A stretch of DNA of 64,000 nucleotides from Pseudocercospora fijiensis CIRAD86 (Eukaryota; Ascomycota; Dothideomycetes; Mycosphaerellales; Mycosphaerellaceae): contig NW_006921535.1 of assembly GCF_000340215.1 (NCBI RefSeq), forward strand, positions 934,483-998,482. Reading direction: 5' to 3'. Within the stretch, counting starts at the first letter, position 1. Each line of letters opens with the position of its first letter. The notes beneath the pieces are model-generated. The model saw only the letters and a list, made by a program, of their open reading frames with translations, did no database searches and was not told the DNA's origin. Made by a program: the position numbers and the translations under genes. Below are positions 24,201 to 35,009 of this stretch, in pieces.

Positions 24201-24930
24201 ATAATAATAGTATATACTTATTAACTAAGGTTTTACTATATATAGCTATAATAGGTTAAAACGCCGCGTTGCTATAAGATCTATTTACCTCGCTCGAGGC
24301 CGAGCGTAAGGAAAGGGAAGCGCGTTAAGTACTAGAGACACTAGCGGCAATAGAACGTGTTTAAAAGATGCGAGAAATCTATACTAAGATAGCTAAGAAG
24401 TTAACAAAGGCTTAAGAATACTAAAAGGCCTACTACGATAAGCGTTATACACTAATAACCTTCAAACAAGGCGATATAGTTATACTTAGTACTAAGAACC
24501 TCCGCATCCGTAAACACCTATCGCCTAATAGTAAAACAAGGCTTAAGCTCGTACTAAGATATATTAGCCTATTTCGCATCCGAGAACCGAAGGGCAATAG
24601 CTAGGCCTACTAGTTATAGCTTCTACCCTATTACACTATCTATAATATCTTCTATATCTCCCTCCTTAAACTATACTACTAGCGCGAAGGCGATAAAGCG
24701 CCTGCTAAGTTAGAAGAAGTCTTAGCTAATAGTAAAGAGCTATAGTCTATAGAACGTATCCTAAAGCACCGGACTAGGTAGGGCAAGAAGGAGTACCTAT
24801 TAAGATAGTAGGGCTATTTACCTAAATAGGACTTATAGGAAGCTAAAGCCTCTTTTAAAGATATAACTAAGTTGTTAGATAAGTATTAGACTAGCGTAAA
24901 GAACACGAAGAAGGCTAAGAGCTTATAATG
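21249..24930 (+). pseudogene. Gypsy-1 pol: protease, RT, RNase H, integrase, chromodomain
   Basis: The protease region is partial at 21,249-21,660. RT runs about 21,690-22,600, with LYIDYRGLN and TILDIKDTYYRI; the catalytic box reads YLDN at 22,199-22,210, its second Asp lost by a RIP-type change. RNase H follows to about 23,000. Integrase shows IIDFIIGLPP, VSDRGSIF and an Asn-Gly-x-Ile-Glu-Arg-Gln segment, the DD(35)E core. The tail at about 24,745-24,895 resembles a chromodomain, which in chromoviruses binds histone marks and steers insertion into heterochromatin. Many stop codons make it inactive. Confidence 0.9.
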
Positions 24931-24957
24931 CCTATAATGTTACTACTAAGCCTAGGA

Positions 24958-24984
24958 TTAATACTACCCCCGGGGTGCTATTAG
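24958..24984. repeat. Recurrent near-palindrome, site 4
   Basis: TTAATACTACCCC, C, GGGGTGCTATTAG. It follows the end of pol in copy P by about 30 bases. Confidence 0.85.
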
Positions 24985-26132
24985 CTAACTAATTAGCTAT
25001 AAGCAATTGTTAGCAATAAGAGACAATAAGACTATACTACTATAGTAAACGCGCACCGAGTGTTAATAAGCGCGCTACGACGCGTTAACTAATTGCCTGC
25101 TCTTTTAAGGATTCTACCTCCTTACTAACGCGCCCTATAGGTCCCCCTCTTATTCCCTTATTCCGTCGAGGCCTCGAGGCCTAGGCAATCGGCGCGGCCG
25201 GCGCGGCTATATTAGTAATAGTATTGCGGGGTATATTGCTAGTTAAGGAAGGAAGGATATAGCTATATTAGTAACGGTGTTGCCGAGTTGTTGTTAGTTA
25301 AAGAAGGAAATTAGAAGAAGGTAAAGTTAGCGCTAAGACGACTAGCGCTGCTATTGTTAATATTACTTACTATTGTCGCTGCGCCTATAGACATAACCTT
25401 ACCTACACTACGAGCCTAAGGCACCTTTAATCAAACTTTAATTAAAAGCTTTAAGCCTATTAAAGGTTTAATTAAAACTTTAAGGCTAAGTTAAAACTTT
25501 GACTAAGTTAAAAGATTAAGCGACTAATAGACTAACTAAGGGCAAAACTATAGAGCTAAGCTAGCTAGGGTCGATCTTGCGGATAATAGGTTACTCCTCG
25601 ATCTTTCTAACCCTTTAAGCGAGGCAAACCTTAACTACTACACTTATAATAGCCTTTACCTATAGAAACTAGACGAGCTATGTTTTTTCTAAAAAGTAAA
25701 TAATAGCCCTTATAATAATAAGAACAAACCCTCGGAAGCGGACAACCCTCGGAAGCGGATATTACTAGGTCTTTTAAGAGTAGACGTAAAGAACTCGATA
25801 CGATATTACTTAGAATAGAGGCAGTGCTACAATACCTCGTACGTCTACCTATTATAGTAGGGAAGACGCGCTCGTATTGTAATTAGTCGAAGGCCTTTAA
25901 TTCTTATAGATATATATTACTTTATAGTTTATTGTATATAGGGATAGCGTAGTCGGAGTTAGACATTGTGCTATATTAGAGGTAAGGTTTAATATGTTTA
26001 TATAATCGGTAGTTATACGTTCAATTTAGCGCGGACTAAGCGGCCTATTAGACCTACTAAGTTAGTAGCAATAGAGGTTGAGACTAGAACAAAGACCGGC
26101 TACGAGGGCGCGGCCTTTAGAAGGGAAGCGTA
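24985..26132 (+). other. Gypsy-1 3' non-coding region and polypurine tract
   Basis: About 1.1 kb between pol and the 3' LTR with no readable frame. It ends in GAAGGGAAGCG directly before LTR E (26,121-26,130), a plausible polypurine tract for plus-strand priming. It contains repeated TTAAAACTTTAA-like blocks around 25,430-25,510. Confidence 0.7.
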
Positions 26133-26329
26133 TATTAGGACTAAAGAGGTTACACGTAATTAGTATATAACCGGGCTCGAGTAAAGCTAGGGTCTTAATG
26201 CCTTAGGTAGGGCTTAGCGCTTAGCAATAGGCTAACTTGCCTGCCTTCCTCCCTCTCCTCCTAGCTCCTTATCGAATACTACTCGTACCTACTACTACCC
26301 TATCTACCTACTAACATACCCTTCTTACA
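26133..26329 (+). repeat. Gypsy-1 LTR E (3' LTR of copy P)
   Basis: It is 197 bases, TATTAGGAC to CTTCTTACA (the CA end intact). It shares the shorter ATACCC form with LTRs C and D, supporting one common insertion. AATAG follows it. Confidence 0.92.
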
Positions 26330-26772
26330 AATAGTACGATATAAATATCGAGCCCCTATCGGAGACTATCTCCTTAGGGGTTCTCTAATAGGTATAGAAG
26401 ATATTAGTCTATAGCGCCTCTACTATATTAATAGTAGTCTAATCCTTACGCGCCGGGATATATCGAGCGCCTTTAGTAAATCGATCTACTATAACAAGGA
26501 TAGCATTATATACGTCCTTACTATCTCTACGCTTAGTAGGCGGAAGGCCTATAATAAAGTCTATTATAAGCTCTACAAATAGCTTATAAGGGATTAGTAA
26601 AGAGGACAACTCGCTAAAAGGCTAATGCTTTAGTGCCTTAATACGTTAGCATACGGCATATATATTAACGTATTCCTTTATATCCCGCTTACTATTTAGC
26701 TAGTAGTATATGTGCGATAGTAGCTCGTACGAGCTCTTTATACTATAGTAACTAGCAAGCTTACTATTATAG
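26330..26772 (-). pseudogene. Gypsy-1 copy M, part 2: integrase
   Basis: It continues copy M on the minus strand after copy P, matching 19,945-20,390 of the inverted arm. It covers the integrase catalytic core and the Zn-binding region and is cut at 26,772 by Gypsy-2. The reading frame carries RIP stops. Confidence 0.85.
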
Positions 26773-27051
26773 TAAAGGACGAAAACCAACACTACTACTA
26801 CTACTTGTAGCAATAGTATAGGCTACCGAGGGTAATATGACCTATAGCAATATAGGCAGCTATGTTTAGCAAGATAGGATAACGAGACTGTCGCTTAGGC
26901 TAATAACTAGAGCCCTGCAATATAGGCATTGTAGAAGTGTGATATAAACAATGTGCTATACGAGGTTGATGCCCTATCTATAATACAGAAGGAGGCCTCT
27001 TATATAGGCTTAAAACTAGCCTATAGGTATGGGGCCGGTTACTAGCTAATA
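26773..27051 (-). repeat. Gypsy-2 3' LTR
   Basis: It is 279 bases, matching 38,819-39,097 without gaps. About a dozen differences are all C/T or G/A transitions of RIP type. On the minus strand it runs from TATTAGCTAG to CGTCCTTTA, consistent with an original TG...CA. Flanking ATAG at 26,769-26,772 is repeated after the 5' LTR. Confidence 0.92.
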
Positions 27052-27092
27052 TCCCTCCCTTTCTTCGTGTCTAACTAGACACGCTTCTTATT

Positions 27093-27184
27093 GCGCGCTT
27101 AAAACAAACATATATGCGCGCTTAAAACAAACATATATGCGCGCTCAAAACAAACATGTATGCGCGCTTAAAACAAACATGTAT
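27093..27184. repeat. 23-base tandem repeat, 4 copies
   Basis: The unit GCGCGCTTAAAACAAACATATAT is present four times with no spacers, differing by C/T and A/G at three places. It lies between ORF3 and the polypurine tract of Gypsy-2. CpA dinucleotides in AACAAACA remain unmutated in every copy, unlike the surroundings. Confidence 0.9.
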
Positions 27185-27226
27185 ACGTCCCTAGCGTTCT
27201 TAGCTAAGGCTATTTTTAGAACTCCG

Positions 27227-27253
27227 TAATAATACCCTCGGGATAGCATTAAT
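27227..27253. repeat. Recurrent near-palindrome, site 5 (degenerate)
   Basis: TAATAATACCCTC then GGGATAGCATTAAT. It lies at the 3' edge of ORF3 of Gypsy-2. The centre is altered (CCCTCGGG). Confidence 0.55.
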
Positions 27254-27259
27254 CCTAGA

Positions 27260-30044
27260 TACTATAATTATGCAAAAACAACTTCCTAAGCAATACTATA
27301 TAGACCTACTATTGCTTTAACGCGCTGTAATCCTTACTAGCAATAACCTTATCTACTAGTCGGTTCTCGAAATCTCCTCCGCATACGTTAAAGCTGTTAG
27401 CACCGAAGTACTATCCCTCGTAGAAAGCTTAATTAACGAGGAGGTTAGTAGCCTTTTCCTTCGTAGCATTCTCCTAATCGTATAGATATTCCTTAAGTCC
27501 CTCGTTATTAAGCTAGAGGATCTGTTTAACTTCGTTCTAAACAACGTAACTTAACTAAGGAATCCTACTAACTAGGGCGTCGGAGATGCAACTAAGGCCT
27601 TCGACTAAGATAGCGGTAGGGAAGGGGAACGGTACGAAGGTATTCGAACCTAGAAGGGCGGTTAGATTACGGTGCGCCTTAGCAACCTTAGCGACGGTTA
27701 AGTTATTGTAACCCTTAATCTTAGTGCCGTCGATAACGCGAGAGTAGCCTAGGTTAATTGATATGCGGTTGCTCTTAGTCTTTAGATTACTATATAGTAG
27801 GTATAGTATCTAAATAGAGACTTCGCACTCCTTTAGAGGGTTAAGGATCTACTCCGCCTTACGCCCCTTACTATTAGGCTAACTATCGAATATATAGTCG
27901 AGGTCGTCGTCGGTAAGGTGCTTGTTAGTAAGCTTGCCGATCTTGCTTAGCGGGACTAGGCTACGAGCCTTAAGCTTCTTAACCTAGTTCGCAAAGACCT
28001 CGGGCTAATATATGCCTTCGACAATAGTAAAGCAACTAGTCTTATCCTTAGATATAAGACAGACCTTAATACGTAGGTAACTAGCACCCTCGCTAGCTGC
28101 GAGCTTAACTATATCTTGTCCGAGACGAGCAGACTCCTTAGAAGGACAGTTGTTATAAGTACCGCTAACCTTAAAGAACTTAGTAGGCTTAGGGACAGAG
28201 ATAAGCTCGTATACGTAATTAGGTCGAAGGGCGACAGCAAAGAGCTATAGGGCAGGGTACTAGCGGACGATTTAGTTGCTTATACTATAAGTTTAAAGGG
28301 CATTACGGCCTTCCTACTTAGACTTAGGCATCGCACGTATATACTAAAGGTACATTTCAAACTCCTCCTATATTAGGTCGATAAGGAAAGGAAGATATAC
28401 TCTACGAGGCTCTTATAACTAGCTAAAGACTTAAGGGAAGATAGTATTGCTAGTCTAGCGAAAGCGGTCGAAGGAAGTGCCTTAGCTAAGGATACCGGTA
28501 ACGAACTTGCTCTAGCGATCCGTTAGCGTAAGGGCGCGAGTAACAGTACTAGTAGGGTTGAACGCGTAGAGTCCTAGAGATGTCGGGGCGGCAATAGGGC
28601 GTCTAGGAAACCAGTCCGTATAGGCCTAATTAGCCTTAAGGGCAGCGAAGGCGTCTTAATTAGGAACCTCGCGACTAATCTTTAATAGGCGGCCGACGAG
28701 GACAATCGCCTTAGCACTAGCATAGAGACTATAGACCTTAGCGGCCTTCTTAATATAGTTGGTATATATAGAGAACGGCTCTTCTCCTAGCTTGCTAAGG
28801 TCGTCGAGCTATTAATAGATAGATAGGGCGGTAGGAGCTTCGCCTATATCGGCTTTAGGAACTATATCGATCTTAGTAATAAGGTACGCAATAGAGTCGC
28901 CCTTATAAGAACTATAGATGTTCTTAGTTAATAGGATCGGCGAGAGCCCTCTATCTCTACGCTCGCTAAAGGAGCCTTCGGAGGAGACATCTTCTAGTAG
29001 TGCATCTAGTATATTAATATCCGAGTTACTATAGTTAGTACTATAGTTAGCCCTAGAAGGGGCGCTGTACTTCTTAGTAGCCTTGCGGAGGGCCTAGCGA
29101 GTATGCAATGCCTTCTTACGCGCTGCTTCGGCCTTAGCGCGCTCGTCCTTAACTTCCTAAGGGACCTTACGGTTGCGGGTCGAGCGACGGTCTTAAGCCT
29201 ATATCTCCGTAGCGAGCGCGAGACTAGTAGCCGTATCGGCCTCTATTTCTAGGCGAAGAGCCTTACGTTTAAGGACATTAACGATAGGAGCCTCTTAACC
29301 TTTAATAATAAAACCTACACTATTAATACGATAGCTCTTCTCTTTTAGTAGATCCTTAGTTGTCTATATATTAAGATCGATCTAGACAATTGCATCGTAG
29401 TGCCGCTTCTAGTAGGATGTCGTAAAGTCGTTAAGCGTAAAGGACAAGTTAAGTAACTGCTTACCTACCTTCTTACTAGCGGTAGACATACGATAGATTA
29501 TAGTACGGGAAAGGTGCTCGGCGCCTTAACGACGGACCTTATACTTGTTAACGAACGAAGAGACCTACTTAGTACGCTCTTATCTACCGTAGGCGAAGTT
29601 AATAAGGCTCTTAGGAAGACTGCTTAGTCCTCCCTAATATTCGAAGGCCTAGTCGAGGGTCTTAAAGCGTAAGCGAATCTAGGTACCGGCCGTCTCGAGG
29701 CTATAGACGATAGGAAAGGCTTATTCGATATCTATATCGTTAAGGACCTCGCGCTTAAAGACACGCTTACCGATAGACTAACGCAAGTTGTTTATACCGT
29801 ACGCAACTAAGATAGCAGCCTTCTTAATATTCCTATTAATAACACGTAGTAGGGTACGAGCGTTCTAGATCTTCTCTTAAGGGTCTTTAAGGGCGGTAAC
29901 GATCTAGAAGCAGTGCTCGAGGCTAGTTACAGTAGCTAAGGCGCTGTCGGAGGGGGCTTCGATCGGGACTAGTACGCCTAGGTTTAGGGCTCGTAGGTTG
30001 CTACTACTACTAGCACCTAGCGGATTTAGGGCGCCGGAAGACAT
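27260..30044 (-). pseudogene. Gypsy-2 ORF3, about 900 codons, unknown function
   Basis: An intact ATG at 30,042-30,044 opens a minus-strand frame that can be followed in one phase for most of 2.7 kb, with stops only of RIP type (TAG/TAA). It starts MSSGALNPLGASSSSNLRAL, is rich in Lys, Arg and Ala in its middle, with a basic helical region near 29,160-29,060, and contains no RT, integrase, protease or chromodomain motif. No signal peptide or clear membrane segment is seen, so an envelope role is not supported. Position downstream of pol is where extra ORFs of LTR elements usually sit. The 3' end is approximate. Confidence 0.6.
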
Positions 30045-30465
30045 CTTAGTCGACCGGAGTAGAAAGGAGTTAGTAACGAGCTTGCAAAAACGTTCGTAGC
30101 TTGTTAATAATAATTAAAGGGTTTAGATAGAAGGAGGGGGAGGGGTAGGCGGTAGTAAGTTAGTTAGTATTCGAGTAGAAGAAAGAGCTTAGAAGGCTCG
30201 CCTTAAATAGGATACGAAGGTAGCGTAGTCCGTATATTCTAGTAAAGTAAACGGATAACGATTATATATAGACCCTAAAAGTAAAGCTGTATACGAGACT
30301 CCTTTATTAGTAGGGCGGCTAAAGTTTGACAATCGATCTAGCTAATTGCTAGTAGCGACTACGCGCCTTTATTAACCTCTAGCTTTCGTAGATTCCCGCG
30401 CACTCGAAATGTGACTAGTCAGTTCGAGTACCTAGTAGTAATCTATAGTAGTAAGGCTAGCGGGA

Positions 30466-30492
30466 CTAATAACACCCCCGGGGTAGTATTAG
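30466..30492. repeat. Recurrent near-palindrome, site 6
   Basis: CTAATAACACCCC, C, GGGGTAGTATTAG. It is 422 bases upstream of the ORF3 start on the minus strand. Confidence 0.85.
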
Positions 30493-30895
30493 CTTTTCTC
30501 TAGAGATACTCGGCAACTAGGAGCAAATCGCCTAGGCCTAGCGTAGCTTATATTAGCCTATAGCACTATCGTTATAGATGTAGCATTACTTTTTATAGCA
30601 GCAGGTATATAAACGTAGCCTGTGCGTTCTTCTTTCTTCTAGACACTAAGCTTAGTAGCCTAAGGTCCCTATTCTTAGAGGCTATAGGCCTAGGTTGCTA
30701 CGTCTATCTAAGAGCTAGGAAGGGAGAGGGATCCTCCCTTTCTTAGTGTCCTACGTAACTAACGCTAATTAGGGCAGGAACAATCTTCTCTAGCGGAGTA
30801 TCTTGTTATCGTTACTACCTAAGAGCGGTTGCTAGAGACTAGGAAACTAGAGGGAAGTAGTCCTAGAAGGGCGGAGGGTTAGGTTCGGCCATTTT

Positions 30896-30924
30896 CCTAA
30901 TACTACCCCCGGGGTATTATTAGG
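30896..30924. repeat. Recurrent near-palindrome, site 7 (longest)
   Basis: Fourteen-base arms CCTAATACTACCCC and GGGGTATTATTAGG pair with one mismatch around a central C. It lies about 270 bases after the ORF2 stop. Confidence 0.88.
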
Positions 30925-31188
30925 AAAACACGCCTCGTACAGTTCTATCTAAGGAAACAAGAGTAAAGGAATAAAGTTATAGCAACATTAATCGAAAGCA
31001 AAGGTAAAGTAAAGGACAACAATAAGATAAACTAAAAGCAACAAACGAGAGCATAAATATTAGTAGGAACGGATAGCAGGTAAGGACTAAAGGTATAGGG
31101 CGGCGCTGCATTAATAGCGCGGAGAACGATTAATAAGGGTAAGGAAGCAACGTAGCAGAGGCAGACAGAGGCAAGGAAGAGCAAGCAA

Positions 31189-34100
31189 TTATTTAGTCTC
31201 GGGGTCGTCTAGCTATAATTCTAGGCGGTCTTTATCGCTAGACTAGTTAGGTTCCTCGGAGTTAGAGTTAGATAGCTAGAAGTCTAGTTCACTATTAGAA
31301 TCGGAATCAATATCGGAAACGCTCTATATATAGTTAATCCGTATATAACCCTCCCTTTGTTCTTAAGTTATTCCTAATAGCTTACTAAGACGAATCTAGG
31401 GATAGGCATAGTTCTTAGGCAGAATAGGATCTATAATAGCGGTAGGATCCTCCTCCCGATAGGTATCTAAGGACGGTAGAGGGTCCGTAGAGGCACTAAC
31501 TTCCTCCTCGGTCGGCGGAGAGCGGGTAGGTTCGCGTAACTTAACGATCTTCTTTAGATTAGCCCGAGGGTAAGAGTGCTTTAAGGTAGCACTATCTAGC
31601 TCCTAAAGAAGGTATACGGAACCCGAGTAAAGGACCTCCTTTACTCTATAAGGACCCTTCTACTTAAAGGCTAGCTTATAGGAGTAACTATACTCTAGTT
31701 CGGACCGGTATAGAAGGACTATATCGCTAACCTTTAGAGGTTCCTAATTAATAGCATTATAGTTATTAAAATACTGCTTCGCCTCTTCCCGAAGCCGACG
31801 TTGTCGAGCAAGACCCTCTTAAGAAGTCGTAGTTATATCCTTAAGAGCCTTAGCCCGTAGGGTAAGAAGGTCTGCCCTAGTACGAATAGACCCCTAATCG
31901 TAAACGCCGTACGTACGGTAGGACAATTTAATAGGAAGAACGGCGTCCCTCCTAATTATAAGTTCCGCTAGTGTAAGTCTAGTCGTGTTGACAATAGTAG
32001 TTCGGTCCGCCTAGAGAAGGGCCGGGACGCGGGTAGAAATAGGAACTAATCTGTCGCTACTATTAGTCATCTTAGATAGGGCATCAATTAACGACCGATA
32101 GCCGCGCTTAACAATAGCATTCGACTAGGGATAGTACAGGGAGATGCGAACGTTCTTAGCCTCGTACGAAACAAGTAGCGCTTAAACCTCCTTAGCTATA
32201 TTATTCGTAGCGTTGTCTAAGATAACCTCGTAAGGTGTTCTCTAGCGGCAAAACAGATCCTTAAATAGGAAGGTAGCTATATTACGGGCATTAATAGCAC
32301 CGCAACCTTTATAGAAATAATAGGCCTCCGGCTATCGAGAAAGACCCTCTCGAATAATATATAGGCTGTTATTACGGCTAAGATAGACCCTATCGCTATA
32401 CTACCGCTCCCTAACTAACTAGGCAGTAGGGATACGAAGCTCTCCTAGACGCCGGTAGCTGTTCCTAAAGTTGCACTTAGGACAGCTCTTATAGTAGCGG
32501 GAGATATTAGCCTATACGCCGTCCTACTAGTAGCGTCGACGAAGGATATCGAAGGTGCCCTCCGCCGCCCGGTAGCCGAGCTTATCGTAAACGGAGCGAA
32601 GGATTTCTTATCGGGCTACTAGATCGTTAATAATACGCTAGAGCGGTACATTAATTATAGCCTGTCGCTAAAGGATACGATCTTTAATAAGGAACCTCCG
32701 AGAATAGCGAATAATACGACGGTATTAACTCCTTAATAGACTAGGAGCTCTCTACGTATAGGTAAGGAAGTAGGCGATATTATAGGAGTCGTCGGAGTAG
32801 ACCCTATTAAGGATATTATCCCTGCCTAGTTCGCCCGCCTTAGCATCGTTCTAGTCCTCGCCGTTAGCAGTAGGGTCGTCGTTAGGCTAGTTACTAGGTT
32901 AGTCGTCGGTAGTAGACCTAGTAATTACCGGCATAGCATTAATATAGAAGGCAGTAAAGAAGGTGCGGTTAATAACCGCGTCGACATCCTCTTCTTCTAT
33001 TATCTCGGCGATGTCTTCCTCTATAGTAGGCCTTCTAGAAAGGCTATCCGGTCTAGTGTGCTTCTTACTAGGAATATAGAAGACGTCGAAATCAAACAAA
33101 TAGATCTAGGCAACCTACCGAGCTATCGTAGAGTTAGGCAAGTCGGAGGCTATACGGTTAAGTTAATAGACTAGCGTCTAAGCGTCGACTTCTAGGCGAA
33201 AGAATACTCTAAAGAGCTAAGGTCGGAACTTCTTAAGAGCCTTATAGACACTAAGGCACTCTCGCTTGCTAGTATCGTATCGGGCCTCGATAGGTTTCTA
33301 TAGACCGGACTCGTACCGGATAGGGTAACGTAAGGAGGGCTCCTTACAATTATACTATATTAGTATCTCGCCGTAGCCTTCCCCGCTCGAGTCGATAGCA
33401 ACAATTAGTAGACCTACGCCTTCCGAGTAGTTAATAGAGGTAAGCGTAGGCGCGCTAACAAGTGCCTTAGTAACCTTGTCCTTAGCGGCTTAGTAAACGG
33501 AGGTCTATTTAAACTCTATATCCTTCTTAAGTAAGGCGTAGAGAGGCTTGTATACTAACGCAAAGTTTTCGACCTAGATACGGAAGTAGGAGACTACTCT
33601 AAGCTAGATCCGGACATCTTTCTAGCAGGTAGGGTCGGGCTAGGATACAATCTTTAGGACCCGTACATTGTTAGGATAGCGGCCGTTCTTATTAGTTACA
33701 AACCCGACAATGTTTATTCGTTTGTATAGGAGCTAAAGCTTCTCCCTATATACCGTTAGGTTAGCTCGCTCTAGGTCGTAGAGGACACTATCGAGGTTCT
33801 AAATGTGTTCGAGAAAGAACCTACGGATGCTAGGCTCTACTTCTTTATTATCGTACCTAGTTTTAGGGCCCTTAATGCCGATGTCGTTAAGGAAAGGCAT
33901 CGCTATATAGGAGATATAGGCCGCGAGGACTTAGTTTATAATGCGAACGAACTAGGCTACGGAGTTGGTTGCCCCTTAGGAAAGGGTAGTTTGTCTATAT
34001 AGCCTAAGAGGTATCTCGAAACTAGTAAGGTCGCGGCTATTAGGATAGAGAGGGATCTAGTCGTAGCCCGAGAAAACATTAACTAGTAAGGCTATAATAC

Positions 34101-34881
34101 AGTTAGTAAAAGCTTCCGAGAACCTATTAGTCTCCGGAGGGAGGTTAGTATCTCTAATCGTAACTACGTTGAACTTTTATATAGCGTTAATTAGACGGTA
34201 CTTCTTTAGTTCCCTAGGAGCTGTCTTCTTCTAAACTAGGAAGTATAGGTTGCGATACGAGGCATAGGAAGGCTCTAAGGTGCTAGCCTTTATACGCTGC
34301 CGTATTATGTCCTTAACTATACCTCTTAGGCTTAGGTTTAGCTTGAACCCTAGGTAAGCCTAAGGCTTATACTCGATCGTTCGGATCCTCTATAGAGGGG
34401 CAACCTCCGGGTTGATCCTACCTAGATACGTAAAGTTATATACTAATACGGCTTCGCGGTTATATAGAAGCTCGTATAGCAAATCTAGTTCGAGATCCGA
34501 AAGCTCGATGCTAGGTTTAATGTTCGCTAGTCTCTCCGGCGTTAGCCTCGATCCTCTAGGAATAGCGGAGAACTTTTTAGTAATATACCTCTAGTCGTAT
34601 AGACTATCCCTAGGTGTTAATATCGCTTCGCGGTTAAGGCACTTTTGTCGCTAGTTAGGATTTCCGCTAGGATTAGACCTATCGGTTATATATACGCTAC
34701 CTTTTATAAGCTTAATCTTGTTAGCTACCCTCTTATATAGGGTATATATACTAACCGCTCGTAATACCCGAGCTCTCTCTCTTTAACGTTAGGCCCGGAG
34801 ATTAGCGTAACAGAATAGCGCGTAAACTTTATTAGAAGTCTCCTTTAGTCGGTAGGTATGTAGCTAGTAATCCTAATTCAT
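31189..34881 (-). pseudogene. Gypsy-2 ORF2: reverse transcriptase, RNase H, integrase
   Basis: The ATG at 34,879-34,881 is in phase with the whole polyprotein. RT lies at about 34,600-33,600. The RT/RNase H tail is clear at 33,099-33,030, with DFDVFYIPSKKHTRPDSLSRRP-type sequence typical of Gypsy pol. Integrase follows: a zinc-binding end with intact CPKC near 32,480, a core with LDNATNNIAKEV near 32,220 (DD35E second Asp region), and a C-terminal domain near 31,740-31,560. The tail is acidic and Ser/Asp-rich with no chromodomain. Stop codons are RIP-type. Confidence 0.87.
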
Positions 34882-34905
34882 AATTCCGGCGAAAACGTTA
34901 GATTC

Positions 34906-34932
34906 CTAATAATATCCCCGGGGTAGCATTAG
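34906..34932. repeat. Recurrent near-palindrome, site 8
   Basis: CTAATAATATCCC, C, GGGGTAGCATTAG. It lies between ORF1 and ORF2 of Gypsy-2, 25 bases upstream of the ORF2 start. Confidence 0.82.
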
Positions 34933-35009
34933 CTCGGCGTTCTAATTAGTTAGTTCGGATTCGGGTAGATCCGCTTCCGGCGGCGATGCCTACGACAGCA
35001 TTATTACCG

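Larger units (their letters stand above)
15849..26329 (+). mobile_element. Gypsy-1 copy P: Ty3/Gypsy chromovirus-type element with an inverted second 3' half
   Basis: Order: 5' LTR, leader, gag, then a minus-oriented segment (17,637-21,248) that is a second LTR plus the 3' half of the same element, then protease-RT-RNase H-integrase-chromodomain and the 3' LTR. About 270 bases between the gag zinc knuckle and the protease, present in copy M (41,434-41,720), are missing at the junction. Bases 17,637-21,248 mirror about 22,719-26,329 around the centre 21,983. All ORFs carry RIP stops, so the element is dead. Possible origins are nested insertion of a truncated copy, self-integration of the cDNA, or template switching. 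Confidence 0.88.
30045..31188. other. Gypsy-2 spacer between ORF2 and ORF3
   Basis: About 1.1 kb without a readable frame on either strand. It holds two copies of the near-palindrome (30,466 and 30,896), about 430 bases apart. It may be the leader of a separate ORF3 message, but no promoter can be shown. Confidence 0.55.

Noticed and set aside
27093..27184. CRISPR-like array of 23-base repeats
   Set aside because: No spacers between units, and the host is a eukaryote.
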